A stretch of 64,000 nucleotides of DNA. It comes from Lycium barbarum (taxonomy: Eukaryota; Streptophyta; Magnoliopsida; Solanales; Solanaceae). The stretch is from contig NC_083337.1 in the NCBI RefSeq assembly GCF_019175385.1, positions 49,266,938-49,330,937 on the forward strand, given 5' to 3'. A program made the translations under genes and the position numbers. This document shows, piece by piece, positions 32,987 through 45,242 of the stretch (positions within the stretch are counted from its first letter, which is position 1; every line of letters begins with the position of its first letter). Below the pieces are notes generated by a model. That model was not told where the DNA came from. It made no database searches and saw nothing but the letters and a program-made list of their open reading frames with translations.

Positions 32987-34780
32987 CTAAAAAACAAAAA
33001 ATAAAATATGTCAGCGAATAATGTTTTAACGCGTTAATCCATAACATTATTACAAGTTTTGAAACAGAGTCACAATACAAGACGGTAGTACTGTCCAGAA
33101 TTTCTATTTTGCTAGTTTATGGTGATTTTCACCGATATCGTGGTTAGTTTTGATGTGCTGAAACTATTGAACCTAATTAGAAATTTTATTGTGTGTTTAA
33201 GGCATATATATACTCTTGTACAAGCTAAGGTAAATTGGCTAAGGAAGTCGACATATTTACTTGATCGCTGCTTTGGGATTTATAACTTCGTGGTGTTTGT
33301 TTGAGCTTTGGAAGCTCTAAAGCTCCAAGGTTTGCACCTAAACTTGAACTTCGCTCTCAATTTATTTGGTTTGAGATATTGTGAGAAGTTTGAATCTTGG
33401 TGAAATAATATCTACTTTAAATTGTTGCAATATTGGTTTTGTTGCTACTTGGATAGTTTACTTGCTTTGTGGCCTGTGAAGAATATCTTGAGACACATCA
33501 ATGATAACACGACCATTGCGATTTTGATTTTGTAAATTGAGTTATGAGTATGCTAAAATCACGTTGGTGTTATATGAAGCATTTTTGAGAGACCACTTAA
33601 TTCGCCCACATAAACGGATTGCTCAAGCATTATTGCATTCTTGATTATGGGGTGACGACCTTTCTTGACTTCGGATCTTGCCCATCTTGACTTTGGATTT
33701 GCATTTCGTCTTGATGATGGACTTTTGTCCATTCTCGAGTATGAGTGGAAAGCCACTTTCAACATGGCTCATTATTCTCTTGATTATTGGATGACGATCC
33801 TTCTTGATATGGGCTTCGGTCCTTCTTGATATTTGATAGTGCTTGATGTGATGGCTTGAAGTATGTGATGGGTGAAATTAACTAACTGAATGATGTTTCG
33901 TGAATTAGCTTCGGAAGATTTCTTGACACTTGGTATTTGAAGCTTCGAAAGCTTTCTTGACACTTGGTATTTGAAGCTTTGAAAGCTTTCTTGACACTAG
34001 GTATTTGAAGCTTCGAAGGCTTCTTGACACTTGGTATTTGATATATTAGTATCTTGAACTATCTTATGGTTTGGTGACTCTCTTGAAGTGTTGTACATTG
34101 ATTAAGTACTTGGTTATAACTCGGATGAGCTTATGTCTTGAACTTACTTCTTGCACTTATATTTGATTCATTGCTCACTATTAAATTAACAAAATGGTGG
34201 AAATTCTTGGATTTGCTTTGGAACGCTTCTTGATATGTGAGATTTTGAATATTGATATCTTGAACTATTTTAATATATGATATTTACTTTCTCGAAAGAA
34301 TTGTACCTTCATTTAGTTCTTGTCTGATATTTCATCTCCTTGAAACCATTGTACTTTCGTTATGTACTTGATGATGATTTTGACAAGCTTATTCCTAGAA
34401 TTTATTGTTGTACTCCTTACATAGTCTGCTTCTCTTTTTAATATGAAATGTTAGTTAAGTTTATGTGCCACTAAGCTTTATGCTTAGCGATAGTTTGTTA
34501 CTATCGTAGGTGATGTTCCGAGGGAGACTTAAGGATGGCCAATTGAGGTAGACTATTTGGGAGCTTAGATGAAGATCACATTTGCATGAGCATGTTCATT
34601 TTGCATATGTTTGGGTACTTGTACGTGATCCATGTGGCATACTTAGGTATGCACTTTTGAAACTTGTTCACATGGGCCTATTTTCGCTACTAAATTATTG
34701 TGAATATCTTATTAAATAAATTTATTCTGAACGTTGAGGTATGAAATTTGCTTTTGGTTCGTAAGTGGATTCCTCCCAAA
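32987..34780. other. Gene-free sequence, unidentified repeat
   Basis: AT-rich with many CTTGA/TTCTTGA words and the 34-bp tandem repeat at 33,920-34,044. No protein domain or LTR boundary was recognised on either strand. A purine run followed by TGCTACA at about 34,778-34,792 looks like a polypurine tract plus LTR start, but no partner was found. Confidence 0.5.
33920..34044 (+). repeat. 34-bp tandem repeat, about 3.7 copies
   Basis: The unit starts TTCTTGACACTTGGTATTTG and ends AAGCTTCGAAAGCT. Copies begin at 33,920, 33,954, 33,988 and 34,021 (the third is 33 bp, the last partial). Copies differ by one or two bases. Confidence 0.9.
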
Positions 34781-35737
34781 AGGGGGTGCTACAATCGGCT
34801 TTCTGATTTGCTTAACTGGTGTAACTCCCGAGCTTCCTCTTCCTTTCGGCTTTCAAGTAAGCCTAAGCTGCCTTTCAATCTGCGGCTCATAGCATTAGCT
34901 ACCTTAAAGCTTTTTGTTTCATTCTGTCACTTGTAGCCTGGATACTTGACTTACTTAGTGCCCACACACCCCAGGAACTTCTTATAACTCTTATGATCTA
35001 CTCTTAATTCTGCTTCTCCATTCATTAGCCACAATAGGTGCCACTCCCTTGTGGAATATATACAATATTCTAATGAGACTTTTGTAAATATCACCTTTTT
35101 TATGACATTGGGTTCAAGTCGCTACACTTAATCGAAGCCATCTCTCTTACTTCCTTGATTAGTTTTTCATTGTAGTACTTAGAAGAGACCCTCTGACTTT
35201 TGGAAAACTGCGGCCCATTATGTGGTATACTTGACGAAATTCTCGATGATTCTACTCGCCAATAAGTATCCTTAGTTGCATACATTTACACTCTTGTGCT
35301 CATAGGGTTACTTTTGAACTCAAATTCTAATTGTCTACCTATTTTTTAGGCCTAGTGGCATTCTCTTCTACTTCTGTACACTCATCTAATACAACTCCTA
35401 TCTGAACACTTCTCGGGGAATATGATCTTGTTTGCGAGACTGAATTTCATATGCTGGGGTTCAGAATGCTATTCCGCCTAATTTGATGATTGACCTATGT
35501 CCTCTTGTTTGGCCATATTTAGGCTCCTCATAAATCGACTACTAACCCTTTTTCGGTCCGCTCTCGTATTTATGCTTCATGCAACGTCCCATGAATTCTA
35601 CTTTTATCTTGATTTGCCTTTCGTACTAGGTCCTTATGTATCATGTATCCGCTTGAACTTACTATCAATTGGCTTCCCTTTTTGCTGGGAACCCTTATTT
35701 CCTTTTTTCTGACGTCATACTTTAATAACATTCTGGG
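34781..35737 (-). mobile_element. Probable left part of element G internal region (decayed)
   Basis: This joins to 45,243 once F and its target duplication are removed, so it is the same stretch F landed in. It is pyrimidine-rich on the plus strand (purine-rich on the minus strand), like the right part leading to the G primer site. No coding domain was recognised. The true left limit of G is not visible. Confidence 0.45.
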
Positions 35738-35742
35738 ATCAT

Positions 35743-38700
35743 TGTCACGACCCAACCCCGTGGGCCGCGACTGGTGCCCTACAGGGACACCCCAAACAAA
35801 CTCACACCCATATCATCGTAATCAGACTCGTCCAACCACAACATACGATATTCAGACTCAACATCGTAATCAGACATCTACCGAATACTGATCCTAAGCA
35901 GTCGCCCGTACAGATCAAACAAATCGCAAATCAGAAAAGAGGCGGAATGTACTTCGCCAAATTTTCACACACACACATCCGAAGGGTGGCGGAATGTACA
36001 TCGCCCCCAAAAGCATACACATACATACAAAATCAGAGGCCGACTTGGCCATAGTAGTGTACGGGCCGCTTAAGAACACAAAGCAGACTCATATACGAAC
36101 ACACCGGACCCACGACCCACAAATCTGACTACAGGCCTCTAGACAAAACAGAACATAAGACATATGAACATTGGACGGGACAGGGCCCCGCCGTACCCAC
36201 TCATCCAAGTATACAGAATACAGACACAACAAAAGATATGTACCAAAAGTAGGCTCCGGATCAAGGAGAGCTCTCCAACACAGCAGACTGAGTAGCCTAA
36301 ATCGGAGGACCACCCAGACGAGCTTCTGTACCTGCGGGCATGAAACACAGCCCCCGAAGAAACGGGGGTCAGTACGGGAGAAGTACTGAGTATGTAAAGC
36401 AGAGGGTACAGAAATCACAAACACAGCGGGAGTCAGAAGGAACAAACACACCGTTATCGCAAACAAAGCAAACCTGTGCGGGAGGCGAACGTACAAATGC
36501 AAATCAAATCATGTATAGGGTTTAGGAACGTGGTCACCCCCCCGACGCTGGTGCCACAACACATCATAGCTCCGGAAGTTTTCAAATCTCCGTACAATCT
36601 CCAGACACATCATATCACACACACATAATATCATCAGAACATATCAAATGCCATATCACATCATAACTCCATAAACGGTAACCGGCCCTATGGCGAGGCC
36701 TCGGAAACCGTAACACATCATAACTCCCGAATATAACATAGTGCGCACGATCACAAAGTCAGCCCGGGTACCGACGAACGAAATCATAGCAGACAGCACG
36801 AACAGAGTAGTGCAGAAACCATATGCATATCGAACATAATTTACCGAACTCAACATATAATTTACATATAAGTATACACTGACACCAAGAGGCTCGAAGT
36901 AGGAATCGGATTGATAAAAGTAGGCATATAGAGGTTACGAAGTTCCGAGCTGTCAAATTCGTAAGAAAACTGTTCATGAGTCACTCTTTCGGAATTCTCA
37001 CATCATCCAAAGTACAGAACGTGCATTAATGGCACAGGAAGTTTCCAACGCATCCTTGGGTCATAAACAAACAGTCGCAGATTAAAACAGACACAAACGA
37101 ATCAAACAAACCGAATAAGGGGAGCCTCGGGGCTCGCGGGCCCACCTCGGGGCAAATTGAGGCGGCGGACACAAGTCGCAGGTTTTTGGCTTCATATAGT
37201 CATTTACAAAAGTTTCGAAGAGTTTCGGACTCAACAGCACAAGTTATGGAGGTACGAGTGTTCTTTTACCCAAATGGGACCAAAAGGTTTCAATCGCGCT
37301 GAATGAATAGTGCTCGAACTTGAACCTCGATTTCCGAGAGCAGAGTTATTCCCGAGATTCCGAAATTTACCTAGTAGGTCTAGGACATGCCAAAAGAATA
37401 AGAGGTAGGCTTTACATACCTGGTTGGCGCCTTACGCTCCTCAAATCGCAGTTCCCGTTTCGTCCAGAAACTGCAAATGGTCACTTTTTACCAGTTACTA
37501 TTCATGAGAATTAACATATTCATCTTTGGGGCTAAACTTGGCTACCGAAATTTCGGCAGCACTTCCCCTATAAATCAAACACCCCCGAGACTTAGCTCGG
37601 CTCAAAATACAACAACAACAACAACCCAAACATCATTACACAATACGAATCACAATCAAACACACTAACTTCACAATTGCACCTTATTTCATAAGTTGGT
37701 AATCCTATTTCCAAACTTCACAATTTCAACTTATATCCACATTATTGTATTCATTCATTCAAGATTATTCCATTACATAACAAACAAGTTCCAAACCGCA
37801 TACAAGCATCCCCAAAGTTCACTACTTTCCAATTTTCATTCAAACGCCAAAAGTTACGACGAACGTTCTAATTTGCGTCGTTTCATTCCAAACTCATTTT
37901 CATCAACCATGAATCATATTCAAAGTCTTTAGTATCATAAATATACTATGATATACACAAATATACCAAGGGTATACACTTTCCGATAACGTCAAAAATT
38001 ATTTTCTAATACCAACTCAATTCCTTAATCAATCCTTTACAACATAATGACCACAACAACACATTATTCAAACTAAACAAGCTCAAATTCTTAGGCCTTT
38101 CACCTCCCTCACTTTCGGCCAAACACACCCTTTATACACACACACACCATGCACAAACACAACCCCATTCCAAAATCTTCACACTAATTCAATCAACAAC
38201 ACATATACATCCATTTCATATCATTAAAACATAAAAATCTTACCTTTTTCTTGAGTTTCCGACTTGCCGCAAACGTCGCTCTTTCTCCGAACTAATTGTA
38301 TCACGTCGGAGAGCGTCTTGAGCACTTCACCACTATGTAAAACTCAAGATTTTTGAAACAACAACCAAGGTTGGAAATTTTTCCTTCTTTTTCTCTCTAG
38401 TGGCCGAAACCCCCTAACTTTGTGTTCTTTGATTTTTTTCTTGTTATGGTCTTGATAAGGCCAAGCCTAAATCATATATATCCACTTATAGGTCATGTGC
38501 ATAGCACATGACCTTAATGAAATGGACTTGGGTTTTCTCCTTTGGGCCGGCCAATTCACTCAATTGGGCCTCAATTTTTGTATTGCATTTTTCTTGGCCC
38601 AATTCACTAAACGCCTCGTTTTGTAATTCCCGAAACTAATTTCCGAAATTCCAAATTTACCCTCGGCCTTCCCCGAGGTCTTAACATTTATGACTCCATA

Positions 38701-38801
38701 ACCAACATGTTCATATTCACCAAAATCAAAATATTTCCTCCACGCACACAAGTCTTCTTTATTTCTCGATTTCCCGTTATACGAAAATACGGGACATAAC
38801 A
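35743..38801 (-). repeat. Element F 3' LTR (3059 bp)
   Basis: On the minus strand it starts TGTTATGTCCCG after the polypurine tract and ends GGGTCGTGACA. A promoter-like TTTATAGGGGAAGTGCTGCC lies at about 37,553-37,575 (minus strand). Double hairpin at 36,351-36,389. Confidence 0.95.
36351..36389 (-). other. LTR double hairpin, C5/G5 form (element F 3' LTR)
   Basis: Stem 1 is TCAGTAC/GTACTGA (36,369-36,375 and 36,383-36,389). Stem 2 is five C-G pairs (36,351-36,355 and 36,364-36,368). Same form as element A. Confidence 0.7.
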
Positions 38802-38837
38802 TTCCTCCCCCCTTAAGAACATTCGTCCTCGAATGTT
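38802..38837 (-). promoter_or_regulatory. Element F polypurine tract with hairpin
   Basis: On the minus strand AACATTCG-AGGA-CGAATGTT (38,837-38,818) is followed by AAGGGGGGAGGAA, ending at the LTR start. Confidence 0.9.
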
Positions 38838-39122
38838 GAATCGAACTCATGGGTGTCGTACTACTCCGGGAGGGTTCTCTTGATAGTTGTCCTTTATTGA
38901 TTTCTCTGACATGTCTTCTTTACCAATACTAGGGTAGATTTTTCACATCACTGACTCAAATACCTTCATAGTACCTTTCCTCATACTCTACGTAATCACC
39001 GAACTCTGCATTATATTCTTGTAAGGGACGGACGCTTTCCAGACACCATCGTCAATATCATCTTCTTTTCACACTTTTGAGTTTCCTTACCACATCGTCG
39101 TAATCTCACTCTACTTCCTATC

Positions 39123-39640
39123 AGACACTTCATACCGAACAGATTCCGAACTAAAACCGGACGGATTCATAATCGGAGGCAGACATACTCAACTATGGCG
39201 GACGGATTCGTAGTCAACATCGAAGGTACGGAAGCATATCAGACACATCTGAGATCGGAGTCAGACGTACAAAGGCGTATCAAACGAATTCGTAGGCAGA
39301 ATCAGACACACAGAGATATACCAAACAGATTCACAGTCGAAGTCAGACGTACGGACTCACATCGAACAAACCCAAAATCAGAACCAAAGATACGGAATTG
39401 TTTCATACAGAGTCGTGATCAGACAAACCGAAACATATCAAACATACGCGCGGTCAAAATCAAACACACCGAAGCATATCAGATGGATGTATATCCAGAG
39501 TCAGACCCACAGAGGTGTGCCAGACAGAAACGGATTCAGAATCAAACGCACAAAAGGTTCATCGGACGGGAACCTAGTCGAACGCAGAGGTACAGAGGTG
39601 TACTAGGTAGAGCCTCACCGGAATCGGAAATGCAGAAGCA
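39123..39640 (-). repeat. Diverged 41-bp tandem array in element F
   Basis: About a dozen units of 41 bp (two of 42, one each of about 37 and 34), typified by GCATATCAGACACAT...GAGTCAGACGTACAAAG. Clear unit starts are 39,156, 39,234, 39,275, 39,316 and 39,357; the last starts near 39,598. Units differ at many positions. The plus strand stays open for 151 codons here, but the protein has no known domain and its repetitiveness follows from the DNA. The array sits where pol would be. Confidence 0.85.
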
Positions 39641-40120
39641 CCACAGATAGATTGTCAGTTTAGGATCAAATCATTCACATTAAGGCTCCAATAATTCATG
39701 AGAATTTCCTCTTTATTTGCAAACTCACTCATCGGTCGTCACACAATTTACCTTGCGTCTTACGTATCAACTCTTTCAAAGATTCTATCCATTCACACTG
39801 CTCACCTTTCATTTATCTCAACATCAATTGCCGGGGCTCGGCTCTTACCCCGCATAGGCACAAAATAAAAATCATACGCACACACATACACATACACACG
39901 CTCACTCATACCTTACTGGAGAACATCTCTGGCTGTTATTCAAATTCGTTCAATTTCCCAAGCGGTGTCATACTCTTTTCCTTTTTGCCCATTTAGTCCG
40001 CCTCGTTCCGCGCGGCTCTCGCGAGGGCACTAATTATTCCACACACATTCTATTTATCCTTGGTTACCCCAAATTCTCATTTACATTAATCATACTTACA
40101 CTTGTGCAAAATTTTGCATT

Positions 40121-40177
40121 ACTTCCCAGGGGGTCACCCATCCCTGAATTGCTCTGGCTTGAGCACGCTTAACCCCG
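40121..40177 (-). other. 5S rRNA-like segment within element F
   Basis: On the minus strand it reads GGTTAAGCGTGCTC, a short variable part, then GGATGGGTGACC, then CTGGGAAGT, in the order and spacing of the 3' half of plant 5S rRNA, covering the internal promoter (box A and box C). The middle is diverged, so it is not a functional 5S gene. Cassandra-type elements are known to carry 5S-derived promoters in their LTRs; no Cassandra LTR boundary was found here. Confidence 0.75.
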
Positions 40178-40496
40178 AATCTTTTACGTATTTTGACGCG
40201 TTAGGGTTGATATAATTTCGTCAATTGCCCCGCACTACCTTTGTCACGCAATTTTTAGGCCAAACGGGGTCTTAGCAAATTTTTCGGAAATTTTTCGTAG
40301 CGGGTCCCACTTTGTCCCAAAGAAGTCGTTTGCTTTTCTGGCTGTGTGGTCTATCGTTCTAGCCTTCCAACTCCCATATATTTTCCTCCCACATGTACAG
40401 ATAACTGCCTCGGATATTTTCATTAATTCGGATTCTTACCCTACTTTTACTGACACACACAAAAAGAATACCGCATAATACTGAGGTACAAACCTA

Positions 40497-41965
40497 TCAT
40501 TGCAGATATTTATTCAGAGAAGGGGGTAGTAATATACCTGGGTCTGTGTCTGGGGGTGCCTCTGGGTCCCGACGACCAGTCAAAGCATAGATGCGGTTCG
40601 AGGGACCGCTAGAATCTGAACCCCCACCACGGCCTCTACCGCGGCCCGCTGGTGCTGGCATACCTCGCCCCGTAGAGCGCGTGGCTGAAGGTGTAGATGA
40701 CGAACCAGCAGCGGACCTCATCGGCGGTGCTGCGCTACCGGAACCACCTGCCCACGGGCAATCCCGCATGATATGGCCCTGGCGGCCGCAAGCAAAACAG
40801 GCCCCCGTGGCCCTGAAGCACTCACCTGGGTGCGATCTTCCACAATACGAACACTGGGGTATGGGTGGCCTAGACTGACTGGGTCTCTGCTCGCCTGAGG
40901 ACCTGGGGCTCTGGAACTCTGGTCTGCCCTGGACGGTCCCGCTCCATCAAACCTCTTACCCGCAAACTGTGTGACCCGGCCTGACGGAGGAAAGTACCCA
41001 CCGGACTGATACTGAGGCTGCCCGCCCCGGGAATCTCCAGAATACCCTGCTGATCTGGCCCTCTTGGGCCGTCTCCCATCATACTCTCTACTGGGTCGAT
41101 CTGCTCGGTGCCGGTTCTCCATCCCCTGGGCGTAGGCCTGTAGACGGGCAATGTCCATATCTGTCTGCAATGACACCGCCATACAACCGTCAATCAAGTA
41201 ACGATCTAGCCCCATAACATATCTATGCATCCGATCTGTCATATCTGCCACCACGGCAGGGGCATACCGGGCCAGGGAATCAAACTCCAAATTATATTCA
41301 CGGACGCTCCGACCCCTCTGCTGCAGATGCAAAAACCGATCAGCTCGCTCCCGTCGTAACTCTGGGGGCAGAAAGTGGCGGGTGAAAGCAGTCACAAACT
41401 GATCCCACATAGCTGGAGGAGCGCCCTCACCCCGGGATAGCTCCCAAGTCTCATACCAATGCGCGGCAACATCCCGAAGTCTATGCGAAGCTAGCTCAAC
41501 CGACTCGGTCTCTGACGCCCTGACCAAGTCTAATGCACGCCGCATCCCCCGAATGAAGTCATGGGGGTCCTCGTCGGGCTTAGACCCGAAAAACTCTGGA
41601 GGGCCGCATAACAAGAACTCCCGAACTCTCAGGCTTTCCCGCCTGTCCTCATCATCATCGTTCCTCCGCCCGCGTCTGCGAGCCTGGCCGGCTACAATCG
41701 TGGTCAACAACTGTACGGCCTCCCTCAGGGTCCTATCCTCCGCCCCTGGCTGAGAAGCTGGAGTCTCAGGAGCGGGTACATGGACCTCTGGAGCTGCTGA
41801 GGGTCCCGCTCCAGGCCGTACTAATGGGGGTGTAGCAGACCCCTCAGAATGAGGTGTAACCTCAGGCAAATCATAAATACGAGCCCGAGTAGCCCGTTGT
41901 GCCTGACTGGTCTCTCCCACCTTCGCCTTGCCCTTCTGGGCCGCCGTTGCCTTCTTCGGAGGCAT
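40497..41965 (-). pseudogene. gag: Element F gag, long open frame with shift before zinc knuckle
   Basis: The likely start is MPPKKATAAQKGKAK (ATG at 41,965). The open frame runs to 40,718 and has the full capsid: LLCGPPEFFGSKPDEDPHDF, ESVELASHRLRDVAAHWYETW, FLPPELRRERADRFLHLQQ, SVREYNLEFDSLARYAP and MDIARLQAYAQGME, then a basic linker. An indel at about 40,890-40,925 puts the CSYC motif and the CCHC knuckle (ACFACGRQGHIMRDCP) in the -1 frame, open to 40,497 and ending in a broken protease stub (RRDPEAPPDTDPG). Pol is absent. The capsid looks intact, which is unusual for an element without pol. Confidence 0.9.
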
Positions 41966-42160
41966 CACTGCAAACACAACAACGGGTCAGATAAGAATGA
42001 CCCTAATAACACAGCTCTATCGCACGATCTAAGATTTCAAAGAAAAGGCAACACAATCATCCTAGATGTCCTGTAGCTTCCTGTTTATAGATGTGGTGCA
42101 CAACACATCGATAAACAAGACTCTACTAGACACGGCCTGTAGACATTCCGAGGACAAACC

Positions 42161-42172
42161 GCTCTGATACCA
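42161..42172 (-). promoter_or_regulatory. Element F primer binding site (Met type)
   Basis: TGGTATCAGAGC on the minus strand, four bases after the 5' LTR. Confidence 0.93.
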
Positions 42173-42176
42173 CTTT

Positions 42177-45100
42177 TGTCACGACCCAACCCCGTGGGCC
42201 GCGACTGGTGCCCTACAGGGACACCCCAAACAAACTCACACCCATATCATCGTAATCAGACTCGTCCAACCACAACATACGATATTCAGACTCAACATCG
42301 TAATCAGACATCTACCGAATACTGATCCTAAGCAGTCGCCCGTACAGATCAAACAAATCGCAAATCAGAAAAGAGGCGGAATGTACTTCGCCAAATTTTC
42401 ACACACACACACATCCGAAGGGTGGCGGAATGTACATCGCCCCCAAAAGCATACACATACATACAAAATCAGAGGCCGACTTGGCCATAGTAGTGTACGG
42501 GCCGCTTAAGAACACAAAGCAGACTCACATACGAACACACCGGACCCACGACCCACAAATCTGACTACAGGCCTCTAGACAAAACAGAACATAAGACATA
42601 TGAACATTGGACGGGACAGGGCCCCGCCGTACCCACTCATCCAAGTATACAGAATACAGACACAACAAAAGATATGTACCAAAAGTAGGCTCCGGATCAA
42701 GGGGAGCTCTCCAACACAGCAGACTGAGTAGCCTAAATCGGAGGACCACCCAGACGAGCTTCTGTACCAGCGGGCATGAAACACAGCCCCTGAAGAAACG
42801 GGGGTCAGTACGGGAGAAGTACTGAGTATGTAAAGCAGAGGGTACAGAAATCACAAACACAGCGGGAGTCAGAAGGAACAAACACACCGTTATCGCAAAC
42901 AAAGCAAACCTGTGCGGGAGGCGAACGTACAAATGCAAATCAAATCATGTATAGGGTTTAGGAACGTGGTCACCCCCCCGACGCTGGTGCCACAACACAT
43001 CATAGCTCCGGAAGTTTTCAAATCTCCGTACAATCTCCAGACACATCATATCACACACACATAATATCATCAGAACATATCAAATGCCATATCACATCAT
43101 AACTCCATAAACGGTAACCGGCCCTATGGCGAGGCCTCGGAAACCGTAACACATCATAACTCCCGAATATAACATAGTGCGCACGATCACAAAGTCGGCC
43201 CGGGTACCGACGAACGAAATTATAGCAGACAGCACGAACAGAGTAGTGCAGAAACCATATGCATATCGAACATAATTTACCGAACTCAACATATAATTTA
43301 CATATAAGTATACACTGACACCAAGAGGCTCGAAGTAGGAATCGGATTGATAAAAGTAGGCATATAGAGGTTACGAAGTTCCGACCTGTCAAATTCGTAA
43401 GAAAACTGTTCATGAGTCACTCTTTCGGAATTCTCACATCATCCAAAGTACAGAACGTGCATTAATGGCACAGGAAGTTTCCAACGCATCCTTGGGTCAT
43501 AAACAAACAGTCGCAGATTAAAACAGACACAAACGAATCAAACAAACCGAATAAGGGGAGCCTCGGGGCTCGCGGGCCCACCTCGGGGCAAATTGAGGCG
43601 GCGGACACAAGTCGCCGGTTTTTGGCTTCATATAGTCATTTACAAAAGTTTCGAAGAGTTTCGGACTCAACAGCACAAGTTATGGAGGTACGAGTGTTCT
43701 TTTACCCAAATGGGACCAAAAGGTTTCAATCGCGCTGAATGAATAGTGCTCGAACTTGAACCTCGATTTCCGAGAGCAGAGTTATTCCCGAGATTCCGAA
43801 ATTTACCTAGTAGGTCTAGGACATGCCAAAAGAATAAGAGGTAGGCTTTACATACCTGGTTGGCGCCTTACGCTCCTCAAATCGCAGTTCCCGTTTCGTC
43901 CAGAAACTGCAAATGGTCACTTTTTACCAGTTACTATTCATGAGAATTAACATATTCATCTTTGGGGCTAAACTTGGCTACCGAAATTTCGGCAGCACTT
44001 CCCCTATAAATCAAACACCCCCGAGACTTAGCTCGGCTCAAAATACAACAACAACAACAACCCAAACATCATTACACAATACGAATCACAATCAAACACA
44101 CTAACTTCACAATTGCACCTTATTTCATAAGTTGGTAATCCTATTTCCAAACTTCACAATTTCAACTTATATCCACATTATTGTATTCATTCATTCAAGA
44201 TTATTCCATTACATAACAAACAAGTTCCAAACCGCATACAAGCATCCCCAAAGTTCACTACTTTCCAATTTTCATTCAAACGCCAAAAGTTACGACGAAC
44301 GTTCTAATTTGCGTCGTTTCATTCCAAACTCATTTTCATCAACCATGAATCATATTCAAAGTCTTTAGTATCATAAATATACTGTGATATACACAAATAT
44401 ACCAAGGGTATACACTTTCCGATAACGTCAAAAATTATTTTCTAATACCAACTCAATTCCTTAATCAATCCTTTACAACATAATGACCACAACAACACAT
44501 TATTCAAACTAAACAAGCTCAAATTCTTAGGCCTTTCACCTCCCTCACTTTCGGCCAAACACACCCTTTATACACACACACACCATGCACAAACACAACC
44601 CCATTCCAAAATCTTCACACTAATTCAATCAACAACACATATACATCCATTTCATATCATTAAAACATAAAAATCTTACCTTTTTCTTGAGTTTCCGACT
44701 TGCCGCAAACGTCGCTCTTTCTCCGAACTAATTGTATCACGTCGGAGAGCGTCTTGAGCACTTCACCACTATGTAAAACTCAAGATTTTTGAAACAACAA
44801 CCAAGGTTGGAAATTTTTCCTTCTTTTTCTCTCTAGTGGCCGAAACCCCCTAACTTTGTGTTCTTTGATTTTTTTCTTGTTATGGTCTTGATAAGGCCAA
44901 GCCTAAATCATATATATCCACTTATAGGTCATGTGCATAGCACATGACCTTAATGAAATGGACTTGGGTTTTCTCCTTTGGGCCGGCCAATTCACTCAAT
45001 TGGGCCTCAATTTTTGTATTGCATTTTTCTTGGCCCAATTCACTAAACGCCTCGTTTTGTAATTCCCGAAACTAATTTCCGAAATTCCAAATTTACCCTC

Positions 45101-45237
45101 GGCCTTCCCCGAGGTCTTAACATTTATGACTCCATAACCAACATGTTCATATTCACCAAAATCAAAATATTTCCTCCACGCACACAAGTCTTCTTTATTT
45201 CTCGATTTCCCGTTATGCGAAAATACGGGACATAACA
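42177..45237 (-). repeat. Element F 5' LTR (3061 bp)
   Basis: Nearly identical to the 3' LTR. The double hairpin is at 42,787-42,825; here one C-to-T change weakens the outermost pair of stem 2, which is intact in the 3' LTR. Confidence 0.95.
42787..42825 (-). other. LTR double hairpin (element F 5' LTR)
   Basis: Stem 1 is TCAGTAC/GTACTGA (42,805-42,811 and 42,819-42,825). Stem 2 is four C-G pairs (42,787-42,790 and 42,800-42,804 region). Confidence 0.65.
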
Positions 45238-45242
45238 ATCAT

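Larger units (their letters stand above)
38838..40496 (-). other. Element F pol-free internal region
   Basis: It holds the 41-bp array and the 5S-like segment, and otherwise has no recognisable coding sequence. No RT, RNase H or integrase motif is found in any frame, and the chromodomain-like tail is also gone. Only the hairpin and polypurine tract match element A at this end. Confidence 0.8.
35743..45237 (-). mobile_element. Element F: non-autonomous gag-bearing chromovirus derivative (9495 bp), very young
   Basis: On the minus strand the order is 5' LTR (45,237-42,177), primer site, gag, pol-free region, hairpin and polypurine tract, 3' LTR (38,801-35,743). ATCAT flanks both ends (35,738-35,742 and 45,238-45,242). 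The LTRs differ by about 11 substitutions and one 2-bp (AC)n change over about 3060 bp by my count, so this is the youngest insertion here. LTR and gag match element A. It has no protease core, RT, RNase H or integrase, so it must have moved with enzymes supplied in trans. Confidence 0.95.

Noticed and set aside
33920..34044. A CRISPR array
   Set aside because: Direct tandem copies without unique spacers; the sequence is a plant nuclear genome.
34771..34800. A polypurine tract plus LTR start (AAAAGGGGG then TGCTACA)
   Set aside because: No matching LTR end or second copy was found, and the preceding hairpin seen in other elements is missing.
36089..36502. A 137-codon frame present in both F LTRs (also at 42,525-42,938)
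   Set aside because: Its repetition only reflects the LTR duplication; it is not conserved in the A LTR of the same family and has no domain.
39195..39650. A 151-codon open frame on the plus strand inside element F
   Set aside because: It coincides with the 41-bp tandem array; the protein is just the repeat translated, antisense to the element, with no domain.
40121..40177. A functional 5S rRNA gene
   Set aside because: Only part of the 3' half matches, and the middle is diverged; no flanking 5S repeat unit.
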